Made by a program: the position numbers and the translations under genes
NCBI GenBank assembly: GCA_001179505.1
Contig: CDMY01000299.1
Span: 1-64,000 of the forward strand
Direction: 5' to 3'
Length of the DNA: 64,000 nucleotides
From: Vitrella brassicaformis
Taxonomy: Eukaryota > Sar > Vitrellaceae
Notes under the pieces: model-generated
The model's database searches: none
What the model saw: the letters and a program-made list of their open reading frames with translations, nothing else
Told to the model about the DNA's origin: nothing
Shown: piece after piece, positions 43,013 through 54,812 of the stretch
Layout of the letters: every line of letters starts with the position of its first letter
How positions within the stretch are numbered: position 1 is the first letter of the stretch

Positions 43013-44221
43013 GGCTGAGTGTGTGTACAAGGTGAGGAGTCCATATGCTTTTTTGCGTCAGTGAGTGTGTTGCGAGCGTGTAGAGGAGCGGTTCGGCGCT
43101 GTGCTGATTGCAGACTGATTTCGGTGGTGTTTATGTGCGTGGTGTAAAGTGTGCACCAAACGACATATGGCTGGGTTGTGTGTGTCTTCCTTGGTTGTCA
43201 TATTACCAAGAGACCGTTTGTTTGTACTGCAAACATGCGACAATGTCTGTTGGTCTGTACATCCCCCCCCCCATGCACACCGACCCATCTAGGTAGATGC
43301 ATCCGATTATAGACACAGCCAAACATGGACACGTGTGCTGACTGGTGAGTGAGGTCTTCCCGTCTGGCCAGCTGCACCCGACGACTTCCCCTGCTGACGG
43401 AGCTGTCAGCAGGAGTGGACGTCAGGCGCATCTGCATGAACGGAAAGCACCCATCCAACACAGCACGTGTGTCGACACCACCACCACCCCCCACCACCCC
43501 AGTCATTATGTACACACAGGTAGATAGATACATCCAAGCCGTTGCGCAGGCAGACCCCCCGCCCGAGAACAATCCTATCTCACACGGACCACCACGACGG
43601 CAAAACGACCGTACACGCCTGCATTCCCTCAGCCAAAGCTGATGGATGAACACCCATGCTCACTTGCTGTCTGACCCGCCCGCCATGACACCGTCGGGCC
43701 AGAAACCAACACGGCGACGAGACGGCAACACCACCACCACATCAAGGTACGCACCACTCACTGGATGCACCGTGCAATCACAACTTCCTCTCTCTCCTGT
43801 CCTCGCTCACTCCTCTGGTTGGCTCGTCGTCTCATTGTCCGCAGTGCGGCACGGGTAGGTCATCGTACGGAAGCCCGCACGAAGACCTAGCGTCACCGCA
43901 TGGAATCAAACGAAACGACGACACACCCAGAGAGATGCGGCAAGAGTGAATGTGACAAGCGATGGCATGCAGCGAAGACAACACCCCGTGCAAACGATGA
44001 AAGAAAACTCTCGCTTTGCCGTAGGCTATCTACGAACACACGCATGTGGCACTCACTGTACAACAAAGACAAAGCATATGGGTCAGTCAGGTGAGGTGTA
44101 GTGGGTGCACTGTAAAAGAGGAGATGCACACATACAGACAGACCATTGATGCACTGCCAGCCAGACGACATCCAAGTATGCAGTGGATGGATGGATGGAT
44201 AGATAGATGGGTGTGGCTCGC
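43013..44221. other. Gene-free interval with dispersed repeat
   Basis: No gene supported. It holds R2 copy 2 (listed separately), C-rich patches at 43262-43272 and 43551-43564, and a (GGAT)n run at about 44186-44206. Confidence 0.5.
43640..44012 (-). repeat. Dispersed repeat family R2, copy 2
   Basis: Reverse complement of the 11050-11400 block. Matching anchors in the + strand here are GACACACCCAGAGAGATGCG, CGTACGGAAGC, TCACTCCTCTGGTTGGCTC and GGCCAGAAACCAACACGGCG. Confidence 0.65.
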
Positions 44222-44701
44222 TTATTGGCCACTCCTGGGGTAGGCGAGATCTCGCTGTCCCTCCTTCCACAGGTCCTTCCAGAATACCTTGACGGCCTCT
44301 ATGGTCTCGGCCAAGCTCACGGGAGTGTCGGCATAGCTGCAGGGGATGCGCTGGGCGTGCTCGTACAGGCCATCGACCAGCGCACCCACACGTGTGACGA
44401 CCGCGGCGCTTTCCAAACTGAAACAAGTGCAAGATGGAGGGGTTGTGGTGCATGTGCTGGCAGGCGAGCGTGTCACCGACTTCATGATGACAGTCTTGGT
44501 CTCCTGCAGGAAACTGGCACTGAGCTTCGACGTGCCCTTCAGGTTGTCAATGCGCCTGTGAACATGCAGACACGCACACACCGACACACAGCTCCTGTGG
44601 CTCGCCCTCTGCAGATTCCTTTCCCATCCCTCCTCTTACTCGTACAGCCGCTCCTTGTCGGCCTGAGTCGCCTGCACAGGTGCAGAGCCTGACGCCTGCA
44701 T
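44222..44701 (-). CDS. Small helical protein, one-module paralogue
   Basis: Three exons: MQASGSAPVQATQADKERLY, then RIDNLKGTSKLSASFLQETK and TVIMK, then LESAAVVTRVGALVDGLYEH and AQRIPCSYADTPVSLAETIE, ending VKVFWKDLWKEGQRDLAYPR SGQ-stop. All parts are predicted helical, with no membrane segment and no known domain. The exon plan (first exon ending ...LY(E), phase 2 between K and L) is identical to each module of the two-module gene at 48592-49592, and the last exon is highly similar (FWKDLW-EGQRD). The family function is unknown. It is divergent from the ankyrin/RING gene (92 bases between start codons). Confidence 0.65.
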
Positions 44702-44793
44702 GGTTGGCGAACTCTTGAACGCCTGATGAGTCGGACCCTGGAATCCGTGAAACAGAAGCTCTCATCTGTAAAACACGGAACCGCCATGCTTCC

Positions 44794-47700
44794 ATGATGT
44801 GGCGGATCCTGCCTGTGACCTTTCTTCTCTTTGCGGCGCTGTGCTGCTGCACCTCTGGCACGTTCTCCCAAGGTCGGCCAGGATCACCCGGACACTATCC
44901 GAACGATGGAACGATGGTGTTTTTCTACCTGTTGGCAGGTCTTGTCAATCCAGCCAATGCCAGTCTCTCGACTCCCCTCGTAAAGGCCGCTTTCCAGGTA
45001 CGACTTGCCCGTCTGTTCCAGCCCGCGCACTTCGAATTCCGTTCTCTCATTCCTGTCCTTCCTCCTCGCTCCTTCTGCAGGGTGAGGTGTGGCCGTTTCT
45101 CTTCCGATTGGCTTCCTTCAGCACCAATCTCAGCGATACCCAGCTGCAAGCCGCCCTCTTTGCTGCCATTCATGGCCAAGATCCCATGTCGACAGTGCCC
45201 CTGCTGCTGCCACACGTGGCCAACCTCGATGCGCGTGATGAGGAGGGCAATTCCGTGCTCCACCATGCCGTCAACGCCAGCAATCCTAGGCTGACCGAGC
45301 TGCTGCTGCAAGCAACCCCCGCCAGGAAGGGCGGCAAGCGAGTCGACATCAACGGCCGTAACCACATGAATGCCAACGCGCTGCACATGGCGTTGTCGGG
45401 CTGCAATGATGCCATTGGCAGTTCCTGTCTGGATAAGATCCAAACGCTCATCGACCACGGTTGGCCACTGCAAAGCCCCTCCAGGACGACACAGGTGTGG
45501 CATCTATCTTTGCCTTGTGCTTGTGTGTGTCAGGAATCGATATTGAGGCCACAGGCCCCGACTTTGGGATGCAGATGCTTCATCCACCACTTCCTTTCGG
45601 AACTCGCTTCAGACATTCCGTCATTGACGGCCGCCTTCGTGTGTCCAATGTCACTGCGCTCTCACAGGCCGCCATGCCGGTGGTGAGACAGATGAAGAGT
45701 CCGACGGTATAAGAGACACTTGCATGTTGTCCTGATGGTCAGCCTTGTGTCCCTTGTTTCGAGCGGCTGCTGCACAACGGAGCGGATGTTCATTCGCGCT
45801 CCAGCCTCGGCACCCCAGTTGTGCTGGCGGCCACCTTCGACTGCCGGGCAGCCAAGCCATTCTGGCCTTGCCGTAACTGCACACGGGGGCAGGCAGAGAT
45901 TGTTAAGATGGCCTTACGACGGGGGGCCGACGTCAATGCTGCTGGCGAATACGGTACAGCCCTCCACTGGGCGGCATACAAGTGAGTGATGACGAAAGAG
46001 ATCAAGGCACACACAAAGACTGGCGGTCATTTACTCTGTCAGCGGTTGTGTCCGGGTGGCAAAGACGCTTCTCACGAATGGCGCAAATCCCACTCTTCCA
46101 ATTTCTGGCTCCGACAACACCAAGCCGCTCGACATTGCCATTGAAGCCGTGAGAGCGCCGCACCCACTGCACGCAGATCGATGGCACCCTCACGTGAGTG
46201 GTGTGTGGACGGACAGGGTCACAAGAAGCTGGAGGCGCTGCTGACGGCAGCGGAGACAGCACACATCGACACAATGAAAAGCCAAGTCTATGACCTTCTG
46301 CTCTCGCTGGCGGTCGCGGTGTTCTGTGCGGTCGGCGTGTGGCAGTGGATTCTCAGAGACACCCGATTGTTTCACCAATGCCGTCGTCGAGCCTCAGCAC
46401 TCCTTGGACTCATCCTGCGGCTGCTTTGCCAGGGGCTCGGTGTTGTCATCGGAGCCATCTGGAGCGCATTCTTTCTGGCCGGCACAGCCATCACGTCGCT
46501 GTGTCTCTGGGCTGGCTCCGTCATATCGTCACTGACCACACGGGCAGCGCAGCCTCGCCATGTCGATACCGACCTCGCCCAACAGCAACAAGGTCAGCAA
46601 GAGGGCAGGAGCAATGCAGTAGCCCATGCGCTTCGTTCTCTGTCAGATTCTGCCAGTGCCCACGGCAAACGTGCCAAGAAGAGACACCATCGAAGGTCGG
46701 TATCAACGAGGGCGGCGGGTGGCGGTGAAGGTGTCGCACATGGACAAGGGGCAGAGGGGCACGACAATCCAGTGTAAGCAGCACACGGGCATGCAGGCAG
46801 CCAGACGATGGATGGATGGATGGATCCTTCAGATCTGTGTGTATGGGTGGTGGCGATGGGGGAGTCGGCGTGGCTACCACAGGAGACGACGGCATCTCTG
46901 AGCACGAGTGAGTGATTGAGTGAGCAGAGACATGAACGAAGCAGCAGCGAGTGCCTTGTGCGTGCAGGTACGTCAACTTGCTACAGCAGTACCAGGCCAT
47001 GGCGGCTGAGCGAGAGGCGGCCCTCCAGGACGCCCTCAACAAGGAGCGACAGAGGTACCCATGTCCCATCCATGCCGCCATTGCTGTGTCTGCATTTGCC
47101 GGGTCAGTGCCGAGACGAAAGGCAGGAAGATGGGCGCCGCTCTCGAGCGGCTCAAGGCGGAAAATGAGAACCTAAAGCACATGTAGGGACACACAATCAA
47201 CGACACGCGCGTGAGCTGTCTGTCCATGTGTGTGTGTCTCCCACATGTGTGTGTGCAGGTTGTTGAGTGAGCAGACGACCATCGCAGCACTGAAGGAGAC
47301 GAAGAACAAGTCAGTCAGAGTGGGAGGGAGACACGTTTCCATCCATATCCATGTGATCTGCCTGTCAGCCTCGAAATCGACAAGGAGCGTGCCGCGATGA
47401 CCGTTGAGGACCTAACGGAGAAACTAAGCAAGTCAGAACAGTCATTCATCATGCTACAGCAACAAACGTGCCGCAGGTCATATTGTGGCTTGTCTTGTCG
47501 CATCAGGTGTGAGGACAGCCTGGCCAATCTGCAGCACGAGAAGCACGAGACCACCAAAAGAATGCAACGGTCGTGAGCTACACGTACAGCGGAGAAGCTA
47601 GAGCCACTGTCGGGTCGGATAAGCCGTATCTTTTTGCGCAGGTTGGAGAAGGAACAGAACGGCACTAACACCGGGTTCGTCAATGCGTCGGCCATCAGGT

Positions 47701-48097
47701 CAGCCGCTTCCAGCACTGACACACCACACACCTCACACCTTTCCCGCATGTGTCTGTGGCTGTGTGCAGCTCTTACGATGATCGCCTCCGCACGGCAGTG
47801 GACGAGCAGGCCGTCCGCCGTCTGCAGGCCGACATCAACTCATCCCTGCAGGACGTCGTGGCCGCCCTCGACCACCTGCACACCACCGGCCGTCGGTGCC
47901 AGGCGAGGCTGGTGGACCTGGAGGATCAGAGGAAGTGTGTGGTGTGCACCGAGAGGAGCCCATGTGTCGTGTTCCACCCCTGCAGCCACATGTGCATGTG
48001 TGCGGGCTGCTGGTCGCGGAGCAGACAGAGACACCGCCAGCCGACCTGCCCCATGTGCCGCGCTGATGTCGTGTCGCACACACAGATCAACGCATGA
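44794..48097 (+). CDS. Signal peptide / ankyrin / TM / coiled-coil / RING-finger protein (candidate membrane E3 ligase)
   Basis: MMWRILPVTFLLFAALCCCT is a signal peptide. Ankyrin repeats follow across exons: ALFAAIHGQDPMSTVPLLLP, DARDEEGNSVLHHAVNASNP, ERLLHNGADVHSRSSLGTPV, IVKMALRRGADVNAAGEYGT / ALHWAAYK, VAKTLLTNGANPTLP. Then come hydrophobic spans LLLSLAVAVFCAVGVWQWIL and LGVVIGAIWSAFFLAGTAIT, and a basic region. Short exons of coiled coil (LLQQYQAMAAEREAALQDAL, ERLKAENENLKHM, LANLQHEKHETTKRM) lead to a C-terminal C3HC4 RING: CVVCTERSPCVVFHPCSHMC then MCAGC and QPTCPMCRADV, ending HTQINA-stop. With the N-terminus lumenal, the RING would face the cytosol if the spans are odd in number. The link between the membrane part (to 46780) and the coiled coil is inferred from continuous exons; it could instead be two genes. 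Confidence 0.72.
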
Positions 48098-48591
48098 AAG
48101 GCCGGCCGGCAGAGAGACCGACAGACAGACAGACACCTGTGTCCATCCATCCGTCCATCGGTTCTGTGCTGTACAGTTTGTGTTTTGGGATGCTCCATGG
48201 ATGGATGGATGGATGGATGGATTGTTCGGCGACGTTCATTCAGCCCACGCGGGACGTAACGCCTCTGTGATCGATGCATGTGTGTTGAATCCGACATCCA
48301 TGCACCGCACCATGAAAGGTCTCAGTCGTTCAGCCCATGGTGCACATGAAGCCCGCCCCCGCCCCTCGCGCATCCGTGTGTTTCGCTCACACACCCACAC
48401 CCACACAGACAAAGAGTCAGGTTGTTCCCGACCCTCCCCCTGAGATCTCCCATCTGTGTGCAGCCTCATCTCGCCCACCAGACGCACACCACTCGACACA
48501 CGCTGTCTGTCTCTATCTTACTCAATGGCCAGCAGAGAGCGTGAGCAGCCAGTGTGGCAGCCCATGGTGAACTGGTCCGCCACCAGCCCTC
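48098..48591. other. Intergenic between convergent genes
   Basis: No gene. (GATG)n run at 48197-48220, GACA run at 48119-48134. Confidence 0.5.
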
Positions 48592-48957
48592 TTATTGGCC
48601 GCTCCTGTGGGCGGCGTCGTCTCGCTGTCCCTCCCTCCACAGGTCCTTCCAGAACCCGTGGACGAAGACGTGTGTCTCGTTCAAGCTATAGGGGGCCTCG
48701 GCAAAGCCGCTGGGCGTGTGTTGCATGTGGCCCTTGATGCTCTGCGTGTGCTTCTCGAGGTTCTCAATCAGTGTACACACACGTTTGACGGCCGCGGCGC
48801 CCTTCAAACTAGGCGTACAACAGAGAGAAGCGTGTGGAAGTCTGCGGTGCATGTGTGTGCAGGCAGGTGTGTCTGACGCACTTGATGATGACGCTCTTGG
48901 TATGCGCCAGGAAATTCACGCTGAGCTTCAACGTGGGCCTCAACTTGACAATACGCC

Positions 48958-48993
<36 letters not shown>

Positions 48994-49592
48994 CACACAC
49001 ACACAAAGACATGCCTGGTTGTCGGGCACCCTTCCCCATGTCTATGTCTATGGCCGCTTACTGGTGTAGCTGCTCCTTCTCGGCCTGAGTGGCCAGCACG
49101 AACGTGCGACGGCCGTGCACCTCTGTCCAGAGTGCCTGCCGGAATTCCACGACGGCCTGCCTGGTCTCGTCAGTGGTGGAGAGTTCATCGGCAGAGCTGG
49201 CAGGGGTCTCTCTGATGCTCCGCACGTGGTCCTCGAGCTTCTCAATCAGGTCGCTCACACGCGTGACGCCTACGACGGTACGCAAACTGATGGGTGGACA
49301 ACACCACACACACCCAACACACATGGATGGATGGTGTTTTGCAATGGGTGGGTGGTTGAGCAGCCATGTGGCGTACTGTACCCCATGATGAAGGCCTTGG
49401 TCTGCTCCATGAAGCTGTCGTCCACTCTCAAGGTGCTCTTCATGTCGATGATACGCCTGCACGGGCCACAGCCATTCAGCTGGTGGTTCGAATCGGCCAT
49501 CTGCATTCCCCTCTCCATTCCCGTCCTTACTTGTACAGCTGCTCCTTGTCGGCCGGGGCGGCCGGTAAGGGCGCAGCCTCCTGTGCCTGCAT
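48592..49592 (-). CDS. Two-module helical protein, paralogue of the 44222 gene
   Basis: Two tandem copies of a three-exon module. Module 1: MQAQEAAPLPAAPADKEQLY, RIIDMKSTLRVDDSFMEQTK AFIMG, then VVGVTRVSDLIEKLEDHVRS and TRQAVVEFRQALWTEVHGRR. This exon runs on into TFVLATQAEKEQLHQ, which starts module 2: RIVKLRPTLKLSVNFLAHTK SVIIK, then LKGAAAVKRVCTLIENLEKH and NETHVFVHGFWKDLWREGQR D, ending AAHRSGQ-stop. The intron positions in both modules match the single-module paralogue. No family recognised; helices and the K/E-rich pattern suggest a coiled or bundled cytosolic protein. An in-frame extension to 49850 exists but would overlap the TBC gene on the other strand. A TGCGAGCT site lies at 49704. 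Confidence 0.65.
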
Positions 49593-49703
49593 CCTGAACG
49601 GACAAAAGCAATTGGACAAAAGAAAGAGAACCAGCCGTGCTGACCTTGACGGGCGAGAAAGGCCGCCCGTCCCCCTTCTCGCGCCTGCTGCGAGCAAAAT
49701 TGT

Positions 49704-49711
49704 TGCGAGCT
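49704..49711 (+). promoter_or_regulatory. TGCGAGCT promoter motif (divergent module gene / TBC gene)
   Basis: Exact TGCGAGCT with a near-match TGCGAGCA at 49689-49696. It is 38 bases before the TBC gene ATG and 111 from the opposite start. Role inferred. Confidence 0.5.
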
Positions 49712-49749
49712 CACGTTGCCAAAGAGTTGTTGGGTAAAGGAGGGCTGCA

Positions 49750-52700
49750 ATGGCGGAGGAGAGGGAGGCAGACACGGCATCGACAGGCCCGACCGATGCA
49801 TCGCTAGATCTCGATAAGTGGCTCAAGACGCTCGGCGTCAAGGAGCTCACCTACCAGAAGACCATAGAGGCCCATGAGGAGGAGAGAAGGACCTCGGGGA
49901 AGGAGCCTGTGCACAACGTAGAGGTGAGAATTGCCATTCCGCTGCAACTGAATGGCGGATGTCTTGTCTGCCTTTTTGCCGTCGCTTTTTGCAGTTGATT
50001 GCGGAGGACGTCAAGCGCACTCGGCAGCACTATGCCCTCTTCCAAGCACAGGAGACCAAAGTAGGAGTCGGCCGCGACCTGACTGACGTGTCCATGGCAA
50101 ACGACCAGCTGATGCTCGTGGCCGTGTTTGTGTTCGTGTGTGTGGCAGGATGAGCTGCAGGCGGTGTTGGCCCACTACTGTGCGCTGCGGCGGAAGGACA
50201 TACACTACTACAAGCAGGGTACACACCACCCCTCCAGCACACACGCGCCGGGGAGCCTGCCTTTTGTGTGTGTTGTGTTTTGTTGTGTTGGCCGTGCAGG
50301 TCTGCACGAGGTGTGTGCGCCTTTCCTGTTCCTGGCTCCCCGGCCCAGCCGCCCGCAGCTGCTGGGGTGCCTTGACATGATCATCCGCAATATGGGCGCC
50401 AGGATCTTCCACGAGGCCGAGATGAGCCTATCGTCAAGAGGGCCCGTGCTGCCTCTCCAACTCATGTGTCAAGTCACCAGGTACTGTATAGGTGGACGGA
50501 GGGAGGGAGGGGAGGAGAGGTCTTTGTCATGGTTGTGTGGTGTGGTGTGTGTGTGGGCAGGCTGTTGCTTCAGTTTCACGATCCCGAGTTGAGCAAGGCG
50601 CTGGACAACCAGGAGATCATGCCGGACCTCTACCTAGTCAAGTGAGCCACACACTCACACGGCAGCCAGCCACCCAGCCAGCCACCCACCTGGCCGGCCG
50701 CTCACGGACGGACCGACCTCCTGTGTTGTCTGTGTTGTCTGTGTTGTCTGTGTTGTGTGTGTTGTGTGCAGGTGGTATACATCCTTGTACACATCATGCT
50801 TCCGTGACGTGCATCTGCTGCTCGCACTCTGGCGGGAGTGCCTCAAGCACCAAGTATGCCACCATAACAGACCGAAAACAACACACACACGTCCTCCCAT
50901 GTCTGTCTGTCTGTCTGTCTGTGTGGTTCCGTGTCAGCCGTCGTACACGATGGTCTACTTCATCGCATTGGGGTGGCTGACGATGCACCGGGAGCGGCTG
51001 CTGAGCCACCGGGGCAGCAGCGACAACCTCCACCACTTCCTCCTCAGGAGCTTCGACGCCGACTGTAGCCCACCCGCGGCACACGAGGAGGGCGGCAACG
51101 GACACGACGCGCAGACCAACGGACACGGTGACTGACGCAAGAAAAAAACGGCGCACTCGGTTGGATGGTTATGCATATCTGTCGTGTGTGTGTGCATCAG
51201 AGTACCGTCCCTTCCCTTTGACTGCGCTTGTGAAGGAGGCCCTCAAGCTACGCGACGCCACGCCACTGACTTTTCTGACACTCCTGAGGGACGTGTCAGG
51301 ACGGTGCGCGCACACACACTCACACACACACGAGAGAGAGAGAATCGCACACACGTCGCTAGTTCTTTTCTTTTCTCCCATTCCCTCAGGCCCGATTTGC
51401 TGTCAATTAGCAAGCCGTCTTCCCCGGCATCCCCCGACCCCCATCCGGCCTTCCCCGTCCCCTCCCCCAGCAGCTCCGCCAGATCGGACACCACTCGGTC
51501 CGACGACCTGACCACCAGCAGCAACAGCAGCAAGACCAACCCATGGGCGCTCCTCAACTCATTCAACCCATTCAAGAACGCCCTCGACATGGCCAACGGC
51601 ACAGAGGGGATGCCGCGAGTGCTCATCGAGGAGTCGCCTCTGTTCTGTCTGCACATTGAGGCGCAGGACATCATGGCGAGCGTGGAGCCGTGCAGTAGTA
51701 GAAAGGGCGGCGAGGGTGGTGGGGGTGGTGCTGGTGGCGGTGGGGGTGGCGGTGGGGGTGCCCTATTCGGCGGCAAGAAGGGCGGCGGGGCCGCCAAGAA
51801 GGCCGCAGCAGGCGGCGGCGGCGGTGCTGGTGCGGGCGGGGAAGCAGACGAGGCCGACGGCGGACTGAGGTGGAAGACGGCGATAGTGGACACGCGGCCG
51901 CAGAGTGTGCGGCGGATGGATGGCAAGATCCGGAAATGGCCCGCAAACATGATAGTGTACGTCGTCGACCCAGATAACAGACACGTGAGTATCGGCCAGC
52001 ACAACCCCCACTCCATTGCCGTCTGGTCATTCTTTCCTCTCTCTCTCTCTGTCTGTCTATCTGTCTGTGTGCCTCATCAAGCAGTCCGTGAGTCAGCTGA
52101 TCGCGGTCTGCCTGGGTCAGCAGCGCGCGCTCGGTCCCACCGACCGCCCCCTTTTCGTGATAGCCAACCAGGACGGCAGAGTCATCGACGAGTCCCACAC
52201 AGACACAGACAACCATGACACCTCCACGCCCCTCTCATCACCCTCTCCACCACACGAGCACCCCGGACCCACACAGAGAGAGAGGGAGGGTGGCAGCCCA
52301 CAGCCGCCGCACGGCAGAGGCCAGCAGCGTCGTGCGAAGCGGAGGCAGCTGCATGTGGCCAACCCTCTGATGGCGCTGGACATGTCCAAGGAGCCGTTGA
52401 AGCGTCTGGTGGCCATGATGGTCATACACGGGGTCAAAGGTGAGTGAGACCACGACAGAGGAGAGGCTCGGTCGATACAGAGCGACCCATGTACCCGTGT
52501 GTATGCCTGGCTGGCTGATCCTTCCTGTCTTCAGGCGTAGCATTGCTCAAGGGCGGCAAGGCGGCATTCGACAAGCTGCTGATCGACTGCCGCTTCCGCC
52601 CACCTCCACCTCCACAGCCACCGGTGCCGCCACCAGTGCCGCCACCGAGGTCCACCATGCCAATCGCACCGCCACGAGGGCCCATGCCGCTTCCCGCACA

Positions 52701-54812
52701 CCAGATGGTCCAGCACATGACCCGCAACGAGGCGACGCGCAAGGGCGGCGCGGGCTTGATGGAGCCTGCGCCCATTGTGCCCCCTCTGGCAGCTGCTAGG
52801 AGGGAGGGCAGCCCGGCGTCGTGGCTGGTGGAGAACATGCAGAGGGGCGTCCAGAGCTTCGCTTGGAGTGGGTGCAAAAGGCACAGAGAGAGAGGGAGAG
52901 AGGCCTTGTGAAGCTAGCTGTGTGTGCTGATGCCTTCTGTAGCTAACTGTGTGTGTTGGCTGTCGTGTGTTCAGATGAGACCTTCAAGCGGAGGCCCCTG
53001 GACCTTGCCAACCTCCCGAAGCCGCCTCTCGACCCCACCCAGGCATCCACACCCACCACCACTGCCCCTCCACCGCATGTCGCCGGCGCCCCCGCTTCAC
53101 CCTCGCCGCCACTCGTGAACGGGTCTCTCGTCTTCACACCCAACGGCTTCGTCGACATCCGCCACTCTGCGGACGGATCGCCATCCTCACGGCCATCCCA
53201 CCACGACTCGCCCGTGTCGTCACCATCATCTGGTCGGTCCGGCCATCAGCAACATCAGCAGCAACAGCAGCAGCAGTACCAACACCACCACCACCACCAC
53301 CAGCATCAGCAGCAGCAGCAGGGGTCGCCACAGATGATGCCGGGGCAGGGAGGTCCTGGAGCCGCAGACACCCTCAGGGTGCCCGTCCGGGCGTATGGAC
53401 AGCAGCCATTCGGGCACTCGGCTTCCCCGCCACTCGTACATCGCCATCACTATCCGCCCCCTAGACCGGTCCACGCGGCTGCAGATGTCCGCTCGTTCGG
53501 ATCGCCTCTCTCAGCGCCCTCCAGCTTCGCGGAAGCTCCAGGCGACAATCGCGTGCATTTGCGTGTGCCGAGAGGGGTGCAGGGCGGTGGAGCGGTGAAC
53601 GGGTGGCTGGGCCAGGCTGAGGGTCTCGGGCTGAGTCCCCGGAAGGTGCGGACGGGCGGGGGCGAGGTGCGGCTGGACCCACTCCTCCAGGCCGGCGGAC
53701 TCAGTCCTCGCAAGGTAGAGAGAGTGAAGACATAATGCACTCACGAGGACACGAATGCACTCGCAACCTGCCATCTGTCTCCATCTGTCTGTCTATTTTG
53801 CTCATCAGGCCAAGCCCCTGGCCCGCCCTCCCGTGTTGATGCAGTTCCCCATCCCTCCCCCCCAGCCCCCATCGACCTACTGCCCCACAGCCGGCTCACC
53901 CACACACCGACCGCTGCACTTGACGCGGCCCGTGCCGGTGCGTCAGGGGGCCCCCTTTGCTGCGGCGGCCTTCAGGCCTCTGCCCAACAGCGGATGGGAC
54001 GCCATGCGGCCCCAGGAGCCGCGCTATCGCGAGGTGCGTGAGTTGCCCCCGCCACTGCCCCCGCCACCCATGAATATCCACGCGAGGAGGCAGGAGGTGA
54101 GAGAGAGAAGGGCGGGACGGAGGGAGGGAGGCGTGGATGGCGGCGTGTGCAACTGCTTGGGTGAGTGTGTGTGTGTATCAGGTTGTGTATGAGAATTCGC
54201 CGCGACCCGCGCCGGTTGCCGCTTCTGCTGCCTTTGCTGGTGTTGCTGGTGTTGCTGCTGGTGCGGTGGCACCACAGCGGGCGAATGGGGCGAGCAAGGA
54301 GGATGACATTTTCTACCGACCTGCCAACGGAACAGCGGATCATGAACAGCAGCACCACAACCACCACCAGGACCACCACCACCAGAACCACCAGCAGCTG
54401 CAGCAAGAGGACGAAGCACCAGAGATCGCCAGGTCAGAACAGGCAAATCAAACGGTGAACAACAGCCTTCGACCATCCTCCGTCTGTCTGTGTATCCCTT
54501 GCACACAGGGAGCCTTTACCCGTACCTGGCGAGGAGTCCATCGCCACCGAGGCACCGCAGCCGCACCCACCGGCCTTCACGGACCCGCCTAATCCACAGC
54601 ACCCATCACGCGTGGCTGTCGACGAGCCATCCAGTGGCGAACAGGCAGCCAGCTGCAACGGCCATCAGGATGACGCTGAGGACGCTGCCGCTGCTGGTGG
54701 TGTTGACGGTGTCGCAGAGGAGGATGGAGGTGAAGATGAGTACTACGAGTACGATGACGACCTGGTGCTGCCCGATAGCCCGACGGGGAACCCGTTCGCC
54801 GCTGACGAGTGA
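49750..54812 (+). CDS. TBC1D23-like protein: TBC domain, rhodanese-like domain, long disordered tail
   Basis: TBC domains act as Rab GAPs or, in TBC1D23, as a trans-Golgi tethering adaptor. N-terminus MAEEREADTASTGPTDASLD. The TBC part includes LIAEDVKRTRQHYALFQAQE, LLGCLDMIIRNMG, LLLQFHDPELSKALDNQEIM, PDLYLVKWYTSLYTSCFRDV, HLLLALWRECLKHQ and YTMVYFIALGWLTMHRERLL; the D-P-E-L ... P-D-x-Y ... W-x-x-S-L-x-x-x-C order fits TBC1D23. The classical GAP Arg/Gln fingers are not obvious. A rhodanese-like region follows (FCLHIEAQDIMAS, WKTAIVDTRPQSVRRM, DRPLFVIANQDGRVI, KGVALLKGGKAAFDKLL) with a poly-Gly/Ala insertion of about 60 residues and no Cys in the active loop. The rest is Pro/Gln/His-rich and acidic, ending SPTGNPFAADE-stop, with an NPF tripeptide. 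Exons after 53730 are approximate. Confidence 0.75.

Noticed and set aside
49593-49850. N-terminal extension of the two-module gene
   Set aside because: The open frame continues but overlaps the opposite-strand TBC gene start and the promoter motif; the ATG at 49592 matches the paralogue start.
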